A DNA stretch of 64,000 bases, from assembly GCF_014284365.1 (NCBI RefSeq), contig NZ_JACOGG010000009.1, forward strand, positions 1-64,000, given 5' to 3'. Under the pieces are notes generated by a model. It did not search any database. It saw only the letters and a program-made list of their open reading frames with translations, and was not told where the DNA came from. The number at the start of each line of letters is the position of its first letter. Within the stretch, counting starts at the first letter, position 1. The position numbers and the translations under genes are program-made. The DNA is from Cognatundibacterium rugosum (lineage in GTDB: Bacteria > Pseudomonadota > Gammaproteobacteria > Burkholderiales > Burkholderiaceae_D). This document shows positions 25,510 to 34,392 of the stretch, one piece after another.

Positions 25510-26766
25510 ATGCGTTCTATCCATTCTTATTTTCCATTCAAACCGGTCTTGCTTGCATTGCTCAGGAATAAAACCGGACCATTGCTGGTCGCATTGCAGA
25601 TTGCCTTAAGTCTGGCGATTTTATCGAACGCGATTTATCTGGTGAATCAACGCCTGACGATGGCGGCACGTCCCAGCGGTATCGCGCAGGAACAGGATGT
25701 ATTTTATCTGCACATCAGTAATCAGCGTGCTGCCGGGCATGAGGAGCAGCTGGCCATGCAAAAACGCGAGGAACAAGTGATGCGCGCAGTACCCGGCGTA
25801 TTGGGTGTGGCAAGAACCAATTCCATGCCTATATCGCAATCGGGCAGCTCCACCAATGTTGCGAGTCAGCGCACTGGTCCGGCCACTGAGGGCAATGCGG
25901 CCATGTATGTGTCGCCCGGCTCACTGATTCAGGTATTGGGTCTACACCTGACCGAGGGGCGGGATTTTTCAGCACAGGATGTGGTGGAGCTGGATCAGAA
26001 TGCGGCCAGCGATTTACCGCCGTCGGTGATTATTACTCAGGCTATGGGCAAGCTCTTATTTCCGGACGCCAGTGCTTATCTGGGCAAAGAGTTTTTTTTC
26101 GGGCGCGGACCGGGTGCAAATTCGGTGCGTATTATCGGCGTGGTGGAGACGATGCAGACTTCTGGTGCGATGGAAGGTGTGGCTGGGGAAATTTCGGCGC
26201 TGATTCCTGTCAGACTGAGTAATGATGCGTATTCTGGCTATGTATTGCGGGCGGAACCGGGCCAGCGCGATCGCGTGATGCAGCAAGTGGAACAGGCTTT
26301 GCGTAAGGATAGCGTCACAGCACTGAATATCCGGCAGCGCACGGTGGATGAGATGCGTGAAGGACGTTACCGGCATGCGAAAGGCCTGTCCTGGATGTTG
26401 CTGGCAGTCTGTGGCTTGCTGATCCTGGTGACAGCCAGCGGTATCGTGGGCATGTGCAGCCTGGTGGTGAATCAGCGCAGACGGCAGATTGGTGTGCGGC
26501 GCGCACTGGGTGCTACCCGCTTGCATATCTTGCTGCATTTTCTGACTGAGAATGCGATGATCAGTTTGCTGGGGGCTGGCATAGGCTGTGTGCTGGCACT
26601 GGCGTTGAATCAGTTCCTGGTGCAGCAACTGGAAATCGCGCAGTTACCGCTGATGTATCTGGGTTTGTCAGTTGCCGTATTCCTGATATTGGGCATAGGC
26701 GCTGCATGGGCACCTGCGTGGCGGGCAGCGGCTATTGCACCGGCCACTGCTACCCGCAGCGTATGA
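25510..26766 (+). CDS. FtsX/MacB-type ABC permease, second copy
   Basis: A 418-residue permease of the same topology as its upstream neighbour: one N-terminal helix (about 22-42), a periplasmic domain, and three C-terminal helices with RQIGVRRALGATRLHIL. The two permeases are clearly different in their periplasmic parts, so the transporter should be a heterodimer, unlike homodimeric MacB. The start at 25510 lies eight bases after the previous stop. Substrate unknown; antibiotics, peptides or lipids are typical for this class. Confidence 0.9.
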   Translation: MRSIHSYFPFKPVLLALLRNKTGPLLVALQIALSLAILSNAIYLVNQRLTMAARPSGIAQEQDVFYLHISNQRAAGHEEQLAMQKREEQVMRAVPGVLGVARTNSMPISQSGSSTNVASQRTGPATEGNAAMYVSPGSLIQVLGLHLTEGRDFSAQDVVELDQNAASDLPPSVIITQAMGKLLFPDASAYLGKEFFFGRGPGANSVRIIGVVETMQTSGAMEGVAGEISALIPVRLSNDAYSGYVLRAEPGQRDRVMQQVEQALRKDSVTALNIRQRTVDEMREGRYRHAKGLSWMLLAVCGLLILVTASGIVGMCSLVVNQRRRQIGVRRALGATRLHILLHFLTENAMISLLGAGIGCVLALALNQFLVQQLEIAQLPLMYLGLSVAVFLILGIGAAWAPAWRAAAIAPATATRSV

Positions 26767-26841
26767 TTGCGCGTAAATAGACGACAGCGCGTCCAGGCAG
26801 GATAATAGAACTTCCTGGCCGCTGCCTGCAGAGAATAAACG

Positions 26842-28206
26842 ATGCCTACTGTATTAATTATTGATGACAATCTGTCGGTTGCGACAGCACTTGATGTTTC
26901 CTTGTCCTTGCATGATCTGGATTGCGTGATTACCACGTCAACGGAGCAGGGGATGGATTACCTGACAATGCATAGTATTGATCTGGTGATACAGGATATG
27001 AACTTCAGCGCTGACACGACTTCAGGTCAGGAGGGAGTCGCGCTGTTCAAACGCATACGCGCGCACAGTCCCGACATGCCGGTGATACTGATGACGGCCT
27101 GGACCCATCTGGACATGGCGGTGGAATTGATCAAGGCAGGTGCGGCAGATTACATCGCCAAACCCTGGGATGATCAGCGTCTGATCACGACGGTACGTAA
27201 TCTGATCGAATTGGGCCAGGCGAACCGGACACTGCAGCGCCGCAACCAGCGCGAACTCCAGCAAAAACAGGCATTGGAGGCAGACTTTGATTTATGCGGT
27301 TTGATCTGGCAGGACAGAGCGACCGCTAAGGTGCTGGAAGTGGCTTGCCAGGTAGCGCGTTCTGACGCAGCTATACTGATTACTGGGCCAAACGGGGCGG
27401 GCAAAGAGCGGATTGCCGAAATCGTGCAACGTAACTCAGCGGTGTGCGATGGGCCGTTTGTGATACTGAATTGCGGCGCCTTACCGGCCGAGCTGATCGA
27501 GGCAGAATTGTTCGGCAGCGAAAGTGGTGCCTATACCGGAGCGATGAAGGCGCGTGAAGGCAAATTTGAAGCGGCAGATGGCGGTACCTTGTTCCTGGAT
27601 GAAATCGGCAATCTGCCTTTAGCCGGACAGATGAAGTTATTGCGGGTTTTGGAGACCGGGCGTTTTCAACGCTTAGGGGCGAATCGCGAGCGTCAGGTCA
27701 GTGTGCGCATCATCAGCGCCACCAATGCGGATTTGCCAGCCATGATCAAAGCAGGTCAGTTCCGCGAGGACCTGTATTACCGGCTGAATGTGATACAGCT
27801 GCATTTACCTGCTTTAGCGGCACGGCCTGACGATATTTTGCCGCTGGCACGCGCATTTCTGGGTAAGGACAAACACTTGAGTGAAGCCGCATGCGCTGCT
27901 TTGCTTGCGCATAGCTGGCCCGGCAATGTACGGGAATTGAAAAACCTGATGCAAAGGGCGCAGCTGTTGAGCAGTGCTGCGCAGATTACGGTGACGGATC
28001 TCGGACTCAGCAGTGCGGTAGCAGCGAAAGGCATCGCTGACAATGAGCCGGATAAAGCAGCGATTGAGCAGGCATTGACACAGGCTGAGGGTGTGATTGC
28101 GCAGGCCGCCGCTGCCTTGGGCTTGAGCCGGCAATCTTTGTACCGGCGTATGGATCGTTTCGGTATTCCACGCTTAGGTGCTGGCTCAGGTGCAGGCTCA
28201 GCATGA
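26842..28206 (+). CDS. Sigma-54-dependent response regulator (NtrC family)
   Basis: A 454-residue activator. Residues 1-120 are a receiver domain (IIDDN, phospho-acceptor Asp in IQDMNFS, Lys in YIAKPWDD). Residues about 145-370 are an AAA+ domain with Walker A GPNGAGKE and Walker B GGTLFLDEIGNL. The C-terminus is a Fis-type helix-turn-helix (AAALGLSRQSLYRR). The sigma-54 contact loop is ESGAYTGA instead of the usual GAFTGA. It is the sixth gene of the operon whose promoter at 21817 is of the sigma-54 type, which points to autoregulation. It overlaps the kinase gene by four bases. Confidence 0.93.
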   Translation: MPTVLIIDDNLSVATALDVSLSLHDLDCVITTSTEQGMDYLTMHSIDLVIQDMNFSADTTSGQEGVALFKRIRAHSPDMPVILMTAWTHLDMAVELIKAGAADYIAKPWDDQRLITTVRNLIELGQANRTLQRRNQRELQQKQALEADFDLCGLIWQDRATAKVLEVACQVARSDAAILITGPNGAGKERIAEIVQRNSAVCDGPFVILNCGALPAELIEAELFGSESGAYTGAMKAREGKFEAADGGTLFLDEIGNLPLAGQMKLLRVLETGRFQRLGANRERQVSVRIISATNADLPAMIKAGQFREDLYYRLNVIQLHLPALAARPDDILPLARAFLGKDKHLSEAACAALLAHSWPGNVRELKNLMQRAQLLSSAAQITVTDLGLSSAVAAKGIADNEPDKAAIEQALTQAEGVIAQAAAALGLSRQSLYRRMDRFGIPRLGAGSGAGSA

Positions 28207-29624
28207 AAGACCAGGAAGCACGGCATCAGCAGCGTACCCGTCACTTTGTCTCCGTGATCTGGCGGCTGTTTGCTGCGTTTGGTAGCCTGCTGCTACTGGG
28301 TATTGCGGGGACGGCCTGGATCATGCAGATTAGGCCAGCCCAGCAGTGGCAGCAGCTAGGCTGGCTGGCCTTGTTTGCTGGCCTGATGCTACTGCTCACC
28401 ATACTGCTGTTCTATACGCTGCTGGCGCCGGTGCTGGCGTTGTTCCGTGCCATCAGTGGGACTGTGCACAGCTATCGCGATGCTGACTATACCTTCAGTC
28501 TGTACTGGCCGCATCAGGATGAATTATCGCAATTGGTGGTGGCGCATAATGCGCTGGGTGACACGCTGAGGCAGCAAAGACTGGATCTGGTGCAACGTGA
28601 ATTGCTGCTCGATACCATGGTGCAGAACACCCCGGTCGCAATGCTGCTGATCGCGGAGCACGGGCATATCGTCTTTGGCAATTTGGCAGCCCGACAATTA
28701 TTATCCGAAGGAAAAAAACTGGAGGGACTGAGCCTGACCGCTTTGCTGGACACCTTGTCTCCTGCGGTACGTGAAGCGATGGACCGGGGCACGGATGGTT
28801 TGTTCACCGTACCTGTACTGAAATTGAATGCCAGTGCGGCGCACGATGCGGAATCAGATCATGCAGAAACGGCAGTCGATGAGGATGACGGTGAGCAGGT
28901 CTATCATCTGGCGCGCAGCCAGTTCAGCCTGAACGGCAAGTCGCATGAGCTGATTTTGTTGCGTCATCTGACCACAGAGTTGCGCCGGCAAGAGGTACAG
29001 ACCTGGAAAAAACTGATACGTGTGATCAGTCATGAACTCAATAATTCATTGGCACCCATCGCTTCATTGGCGCATTCCGGTCAGGAGTTAATGCGGCGCG
29101 GACAGACTGCGCGTTTGCCAGCCATATTGGCGATGATGGAGGAAAGGGCGCACCATCTGGAGCAGTTTATATTAGGGTATGCGCGTTTCGCCAAGCTGCC
29201 TGCACCCAGGCTGGAAAGCGTGAGCTGGTCGCATTTTTTTGCTGGCTTGCACAATCAGTTTGCATTCGCCGGACCTGAGCACAGTACTGACGACTATGGA
29301 TTGATGGATGCAGCGCAGATGGAGCAGGTGATGTTGAATTTGCTCAAAAATGCGCATGAGTCCGGGAGTGCCAGCGATGCGATCAGCGTCGAGTTACGAC
29401 GTTTGCACGAGGGGTGGCGCATTGATGTGTGTGACCGTGGCAGCGGCATGTCGGAGATGGTGATGACGAATGCGCTGGCACCTTTTTACTCGACTAAACG
29501 CAGCGGTACCGGACTGGGGCTGGCATTAGCACGAGAAATCATAGAAGCGCATGGTGGCCGCATCATGCTCAATAACCGGCCGGGTGGTGGGTTACAGGTC
29601 AGTCTGATATTGCCAGGGCGCTGA
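28203..29624 (+). CDS. Sensor histidine kinase, apparent intramembrane-sensing type
   Basis: A 473-residue kinase. Two membrane helices (about 15-40 and 53-78) are joined by only about a dozen residues, so there is almost no periplasmic sensor domain. A HAMP-like and PAS-like region (about 80-240) contains an acidic insert (about 212-235). The H-box is ISHELNNSLAPI, followed by N-box NLLKNAHESG, G1 CDRGSGM and G2 GTGLGLAL. Partner of the response regulator just upstream (ATGA overlap). The kinase may sense through the co-encoded permeases, as in Bce-type modules. Confidence 0.92.
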   Translation: MKDQEARHQQRTRHFVSVIWRLFAAFGSLLLLGIAGTAWIMQIRPAQQWQQLGWLALFAGLMLLLTILLFYTLLAPVLALFRAISGTVHSYRDADYTFSLYWPHQDELSQLVVAHNALGDTLRQQRLDLVQRELLLDTMVQNTPVAMLLIAEHGHIVFGNLAARQLLSEGKKLEGLSLTALLDTLSPAVREAMDRGTDGLFTVPVLKLNASAAHDAESDHAETAVDEDDGEQVYHLARSQFSLNGKSHELILLRHLTTELRRQEVQTWKKLIRVISHELNNSLAPIASLAHSGQELMRRGQTARLPAILAMMEERAHHLEQFILGYARFAKLPAPRLESVSWSHFFAGLHNQFAFAGPEHSTDDYGLMDAAQMEQVMLNLLKNAHESGSASDAISVELRRLHEGWRIDVCDRGSGMSEMVMTNALAPFYSTKRSGTGLGLALAREIIEAHGGRIMLNNRPGGGLQVSLILPGR

Positions 29625-29634
29625 TTTGAGTCAT

Positions 29635-29674
29635 GCTGCTGTTCCTGCCGCGGGGAGGCAGCAGGAACAGCAGC
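29635..29674. terminator. 14-bp perfect hairpin after the export operon
   Basis: GCTGCTGTTCCTGC pairs perfectly with GCAGGAACAGCAGC across a 12-base loop. It begins eleven bases after the kinase stop and lies before the convergent reductase gene. No T run is visible, so it may work as a Rho-assisted or RNA-protective structure. Confidence 0.55.
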
Positions 29675-29713
29675 GACAGCGGTGAACATCAAATCAGCTT
29701 TCTCAGCAAGCGC

Positions 29714-30811
29714 TTAAGCCATGAATGGGTAATCGGTATAACCTTTTTCTTCGCCACCGTAGAAAGTGCTGCGGTCTGGGGTATTCAATTCTGCACCCGC
29801 TGCAAAGCGTTCTACCAGGTCCGGGTTGGCGATATAAGGACGACCAAAAGCAACCGCATCAGCCAGGCCACTGGCGATCAGCGCATCGGCTTCAGCAGCC
29901 GTGTAACCACCGCAGCAAATCAAGGTGCCGTTAAAGGCTTCGCGCAGCGCATGACGGAAAGTATCGGACAATTCCGCACCACCAGCCCAGTCAGGTTCTG
30001 CAATGTGCAGATAGGCGATTTGTCGACGGCTGAATTCGCGTGCCAGGTACAAGGCCATCACTTCTGCTTCGGTATCGGCGATGCCATGTGCGACAAAGTT
30101 AGGTGAAATCCGTACCCCCACCCGGTCGGCACCGATTTCAGCAATGGCTGCATCGACGGCTTCCAGTGTCAGACGTGCACGGTTTTCCAGGCTGCCACCA
30201 TAGGCATCTGTACGCAGATTGCTGTTGGTCGCCATGAATTGCTGTAACAGATAGCCATTTGCAGCATGCACTTCGACCAGATCAAAGCCCGCTTCACGCG
30301 CACGGACTGTCGCCTGGCGATATTGTTCGACGATGCCAGGGATTTCCGCCAGCTCCAGCGCGCGTGGCACGTCGGTTTGTACATTGGCTGGCGTACCGTC
30401 AGGCTGAACCACGAAACATTGGCTGTTCGCTGCCTGCAATGCAGAAGCGGATACCGGTGCCTGCGCATTTTCCTGCAACAGATGATGCGAAATCCGACCC
30501 ACGTGCCATAACTGCAGCGCGATCTTGCCAGCTTTGGCATGGACTGCCTGCACCACGTCCGCCCAGCCAGCTTGTTGGGCATCGGTGTAGATACCAGGTG
30601 TCCAGGCATAACCCTGGCCCTGGCGTGAAATTTGGCTCGCTTCGGTCACGATCAGACCGGCACTGGCACGCTGTGCATAGTATTCGACGTTCAGTGCACG
30701 TGGTACGTCGCCCGGCTGACCAGCGCGTGAGCGCGTCAGTGGTGCCATCACAACACGGTTTTTCAGTGTGGCTTTGCCTGCAGTCACGGGTGTCAGTAAT
30801 TGATCTAACAT
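29714..30811 (-). CDS. nemA: Old-yellow-enzyme alkene reductase (NemA-like)
   Basis: A 365-residue FMN-dependent reductase of the OYE family, which reduces activated C=C bonds, nitro compounds and electrophiles such as N-ethylmaleimide with NADPH. The barrel starts with LKNRVVMAPLTRSRA; the substrate-binding HAANGYLLQQF motif has the expected His and Asn; TDAYGGSLENRARL and the C-terminal GRPYIANPDLVERF are also typical. An AAGGA ribosome site is present. A palindromic operator shared with the upstream TetR gene lies over its promoter. Confidence 0.93.
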   Translation of the reverse strand: MLDQLLTPVTAGKATLKNRVVMAPLTRSRAGQPGDVPRALNVEYYAQRASAGLIVTEASQISRQGQGYAWTPGIYTDAQQAGWADVVQAVHAKAGKIALQLWHVGRISHHLLQENAQAPVSASALQAANSQCFVVQPDGTPANVQTDVPRALELAEIPGIVEQYRQATVRAREAGFDLVEVHAANGYLLQQFMATNSNLRTDAYGGSLENRARLTLEAVDAAIAEIGADRVGVRISPNFVAHGIADTEAEVMALYLAREFSRRQIAYLHIAEPDWAGGAELSDTFRHALREAFNGTLICCGGYTAAEADALIASGLADAVAFGRPYIANPDLVERFAAGAELNTPDRSTFYGGEEKGYTDYPFMA

Positions 30812-30842
30812 GGGATTTCCTTTTCGAAAAAATTAACCGGAA

Positions 30843-30872
30843 ATTAGACCGGTCGTCTAGTTTTTGCTTCAA
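30843..30872 (-). promoter_or_regulatory. Promoter and TetR operator of nemA
   Basis: On the minus strand TTGAAG (30867-30872) and TCTAAT (30843-30848) are 18 bases apart. The palindrome TAGAC-N5-GTCTA lies at 30844-30860, covering the spacer and -10. The same sequence occurs before the TetR gene at 31613-31629, with one base changed over 17. Confidence 0.8.
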
Positions 30873-30983
30873 AAAAAAGGGCCAGGCCCTGTGCTGATGT
30901 TCGCCGGTGATTTCAGATGTATTACACGAGGAATCACCGGAGTCGATATCTGTTGGTTACGCTGATGCTTACTACTTACTTGC

Positions 30984-31598
30984 TTACTGGCTGGATTCCG
31001 CCTGTAACAATTGCTGGGTTTGTATCCATGCAGCTTCCAGCGGCGCAGTTTGTAAATAGACTTTCGTCAGCAGCGACGCGCCTACCCATTGACCATACAG
31101 CGTGGTGGCCAGATGTTGTACATCCTGATCGCTGCGAAGCTCACCTTGTTGCTTAGCCTCGTCCAGCACCGCAGCAATTAGTTCGATCACTGTTTGCATG
31201 CCCTGAGCCAGTGCCAGTCGCATGGTTTGTGACAAATCAGAGACTTCGGCGGCGAGTTTGACTGCCAGACAAAGCTTGTGACATTGCGAATGCTGCGTAG
31301 AGCTGAGCCAGAATTCAAAATATTGCAGCAAGCGATTCGCCGGCGTATGACGCTGATCACTAAACACAGTACGCAGTTGTTGGTGGTACTCTTGGAAATA
31401 GCGCTCAATGAGGGCAACGCCGAAAGCCTCTTTAGAGGCAAAGTAGTGATAAAACGAACCTTTCGGTACTGCCGCAGCAGACAGAATCTCACTCAGTCCG
31501 AGCGCGCTGAACCCTTTGCCCAGTATCAGTTGCTCACCTGTTGCCAGGATGCGCTCACGGGTATCGTTACTATTCAATTTGGATGCGGATGTCGTCAT
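30984..31598 (-). CDS. TetR/AcrR-family repressor (NemR-like)
   Basis: A 204-residue repressor. The N-terminal helix-turn-helix covers about residues 12-58 (RERILATGEQLILGKGFSALGLSEI in order, then GSFYHYFASKEAFG). The remainder is the helical ligand domain, with a Cys in HSQCHKLC that could sense electrophiles, as NemR does. It is upstream of nemA on the same strand and an identical operator stands before both genes. No ribosome site precedes the ATG at 31598, and the predicted transcription start is almost at that codon, so the mRNA may be leaderless. Confidence 0.9.
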   Translation of the reverse strand: MTTSASKLNSNDTRERILATGEQLILGKGFSALGLSEILSAAAVPKGSFYHYFASKEAFGVALIERYFQEYHQQLRTVFSDQRHTPANRLLQYFEFWLSSTQHSQCHKLCLAVKLAAEVSDLSQTMRLALAQGMQTVIELIAAVLDEAKQQGELRSDQDVQHLATTLYGQWVGASLLTKVYLQTAPLEAAWIQTQQLLQAESSQ

Positions 31599-31606
31599 AG
31601 TGATAT

Positions 31607-31635
31607 ATGATATTAGACCAGTCGTCTAGAGTCAA
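31607..31635 (-). promoter_or_regulatory. Promoter and operator of the TetR gene
   Basis: On the minus strand TTGACT (31630-31635) and TATCAT (31607-31612) have a 17-base spacer. The spacer is exactly the operator CTAGACGACTGGTCTAA (31613-31629), which contains TAGAC-N5-GTCTA. Repressor bound here would block polymerase directly, so the gene should be autorepressed. Confidence 0.85.
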
Positions 31636-31798
31636 GAAAAATGAATCAGCGCGGCTAGCCCATGCGCGTGCTAGTATAGAAAAAAATGTAACAATATCTT
31701 CGCGAGGTTGGCATTCTTGTGAGAAAATGCAAAATTATTTGTTGGGAAACCTAACATTCCTTGCTCTAACCATCAATCGAAAATTCAGAATACACACT

Positions 31799-34111
31799 AT
31801 GTTTCGCTGGCTTTTTTTAAATGAGAATACTCTCGCGCCTGCCGAAAACACAGCCTGGAAAATCAGCACACTCAGAATTATTCTGGTCACCAGTTTTTTG
31901 CTGGAAGCCTGGATTGCTGTGCACAGTGCCATCAGTGCTTACGCCCTGGGGCGAACGCAAATTGGATGGCTGGTTGTTTTTTTCTATGTGCTGAAATCTG
32001 TCGCGATCTATGTATCTTCGCGCTCTGTGAAGATGAGTGCTGCTTTGCTACTGCTGAATATGTACGGAACGGCGCTGGCCATCATCTCTATGACGCACGA
32101 TCAGGCGTTGGCCAGATTAGGTTATCTGTTCATGTACACGGTGCCGGTATTTGCCAGTCTGTTTTTTAATGCAAGGGTGGCCTTGGGCTTCATGGCCTTC
32201 AATGTGATTCCTTTCACATTTTTGTTCATGGACGTGCAACTGAACCGTAACAGCAGTTTCTTTGGCGATCTGCCTGATGCGCAATTGTACATACACACGC
32301 TGTTATTTTTATCGTTGAATATTTGTATTCCACTTGCGGTATTTAGGGTGTTGCATGCGTTGGATAAGATGCTGGTCAGGATTCATGATACCAGCGGTGC
32401 GCTTGAAGTCAGTTATGTTCAGTATCGCGAAGTGTTTGAAAATGCAGGCACGGCACTTTTGCTGACGGATGCGTTTGGTCAGATTTTGCAGGCAAATCAG
32501 CAAGCCAATTTGCTATTGGGGCGTAATCCGGCAACCGATCAGGAACTCGGCTTATTTGGCTGGCTCGCGATGGAAGGCAGTATTCGTCTGAAAGTAAGTC
32601 AGGGTGAGGAAACTGGTGGTGTCAAAACCTCAGCTTACCGTACCCGCGATGGGCGTATGGTAGCACTGGATAATATCTCACAGACTTCGTCCGATCATTA
32701 CATCGTGGCTTTGCGCGATGTGTCGAATCTGCACAAGATGCAGCATGCTTTGCAGCTCAGCATGGAGCGTGAAGACTATCTGAACAGTCATGATTCCTTA
32801 ACCAATCTGCCAAATCGTGAGATGTTACGTCAGTATTTGCAGCGCGTGATTGCCAATCATGACGGCAATAATGTGACCGCGCTGGTTTCATTCCGGCTCA
32901 ATAGTGTGCGGCATGCTAATCAGCAGTTTGGTGCGCATACCGGTGATGTGCTGTTACGTCGCTTCGCCGATGAACTGACCCAGGTATTACCGAAAAGTTG
33001 TTTCTGTGCGCGCTTGCGGAGTATTGTGTTTTCCTTCGTGATTGATCAGTTGCGAACAGCGAATGATGTTGTGCAATTCGTCAATCAGGTACGCGAAGCG
33101 ATGCCTAAAGAACTGCAGGTGAATGACGAAGTATTGCTGGTGCAATTTTCTGCTGGCATTGCGCTGATACGCACAGAAGAAACCGATCCCGATGACTTGA
33201 TACGACGCAGCGAAGTAGCGCTCGATACGGCGCGCCGTTCCAGTGACCAGAGTGTCACTTTATTTGATGAAGATGACGCCTTCCATATCCGGCGCAATGT
33301 GGAAATCGAAGTTGGGATTGTAAATGGCTTAAAACAGGGTGAGTTTTCACTGATGTATCAGCCCAAAGTTGATCACAATGGGCTGATTGCTGGCGTGGAG
33401 GCCTTGATACGCTGGGATTCGCCTGGTCTGGGACGCATCGCTCCGGCTGAATTTGTACCAATCGCTGAACGTAGCGGGCTGATACGGCATGTCAGTGATT
33501 TTGTGCTGGATCAGGTGTGCGCACAGATTCGTGGCTGGTTAGACGAATTTGCTCAAAGCCCGGTGGTGGCGCTGAATTTGTCGGTCAGCGACATTGCGCG
33601 ACCAGATCTGATCGCGCTGATAGACAGCTGCTGCGAAAAATATGCAATCAAAACGAGTTATCTGGAATTTGAAATTACAGAAACCGGACTCATCGCCAAT
33701 GAGAATCAGTCCATTACCCATCTGAATGCCTTGAAAAATCGTGGTTTTGGTATTGCGATTGATGACTTTGGCACCGGCTATTCATCGTTGTCCAAGCTCA
33801 GTCATTTTCCTGCACATACCGTCAAGATCGATCGCTCCTTTGTGGCGCAGATAGGCTATAACCGCAAGAGCGAAATGATCATTAAAGCCATCATATCGTT
33901 ATCCGAAATTCTGAACTGCTCAACCATCGCTGAAGGCGTGGAAAATGAGAGTCAGGAATTATTCCTGAAAGAAGTCGGCTGTGACTATTTCCAGGGGTAT
34001 TTTTATCATCGTCCACTCGATGTGCCAGCCATGAACCGTTTGCTGGCTCAGCAAAAAATACAACATCGACCGGCTATCATGACGCAGTTTCCAGCCTCGC
34101 CACCTGCCTGA
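31799..34111 (+). CDS. Membrane EAL-domain c-di-GMP phosphodiesterase with degenerate GGDEF
   Basis: About 770 residues: an N-terminal membrane domain of six or seven helices, a PAS-like domain (about 205-320), a GGDEF-like domain and a C-terminal EAL domain. The GGDEF site is degenerate, reading RLRSIVFS where the signature should be. The EAL domain keeps its catalytic set: EALIRW, the Asn in LNLSVSD, EITE, DDFGTGYSS, KIDRSF, EGVE and FQGY. It should therefore degrade c-di-GMP. The start is uncertain: no candidate has a strong ribosome site; ATG 31727 is an alternative, while 31607 lies in the TetR operator and is unlikely. Confidence 0.88.
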   Translation: MFRWLFLNENTLAPAENTAWKISTLRIILVTSFLLEAWIAVHSAISAYALGRTQIGWLVVFFYVLKSVAIYVSSRSVKMSAALLLLNMYGTALAIISMTHDQALARLGYLFMYTVPVFASLFFNARVALGFMAFNVIPFTFLFMDVQLNRNSSFFGDLPDAQLYIHTLLFLSLNICIPLAVFRVLHALDKMLVRIHDTSGALEVSYVQYREVFENAGTALLLTDAFGQILQANQQANLLLGRNPATDQELGLFGWLAMEGSIRLKVSQGEETGGVKTSAYRTRDGRMVALDNISQTSSDHYIVALRDVSNLHKMQHALQLSMEREDYLNSHDSLTNLPNREMLRQYLQRVIANHDGNNVTALVSFRLNSVRHANQQFGAHTGDVLLRRFADELTQVLPKSCFCARLRSIVFSFVIDQLRTANDVVQFVNQVREAMPKELQVNDEVLLVQFSAGIALIRTEETDPDDLIRRSEVALDTARRSSDQSVTLFDEDDAFHIRRNVEIEVGIVNGLKQGEFSLMYQPKVDHNGLIAGVEALIRWDSPGLGRIAPAEFVPIAERSGLIRHVSDFVLDQVCAQIRGWLDEFAQSPVVALNLSVSDIARPDLIALIDSCCEKYAIKTSYLEFEITETGLIANENQSITHLNALKNRGFGIAIDDFGTGYSSLSKLSHFPAHTVKIDRSFVAQIGYNRKSEMIIKAIISLSEILNCSTIAEGVENESQELFLKEVGCDYFQGYFYHRPLDVPAMNRLLAQQKIQHRPAIMTQFPASPPA

Positions 34112-34392
34112 GTCATTCAGCGCATATTCTTGCGTTAGTGCTTAAAGTTCCGCAAAAAAAACTAACATCGTATAAGTCCTTTACGCTGTACATACCCTCA
34201 ATGTGCAGCACATCAGATGCCGGATTTCATACTTAGTTTTATATTTTGTGAAATGCAACAATTTGCCCAACATATTTCTTCAAATTCAACTACACTAAGC
34301 TCGTAGTCTGCTGGAAAGTAATGCATATCTCCCGCATTTGCTGCCAGCGCTGTTTGGTCTTTGCAATGTCTTGCTTAACCCAGGAGGTCAGG
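34112..34392. other. AT-rich leader and promoter region of prkA
   Basis: About 280 bases without a gene. The region from 34150 to 34300 is AT-rich and probably holds the prkA promoter, but I find no clear -35/-10 pair and no -24/-12 element with correct spacing. Confidence 0.4.

Noticed and set aside
26056-26628. 190-codon frame opposite the second permease
   Set aside because: His/Gln-rich low-complexity product antiparallel to a well-supported FtsX permease; no start signals.
34112-34392. Possible sigma-54 promoter for prkA, as known for yeaG in enterobacteria
   Set aside because: TGG and GC pairs are present but none has the needed ten-base spacing.
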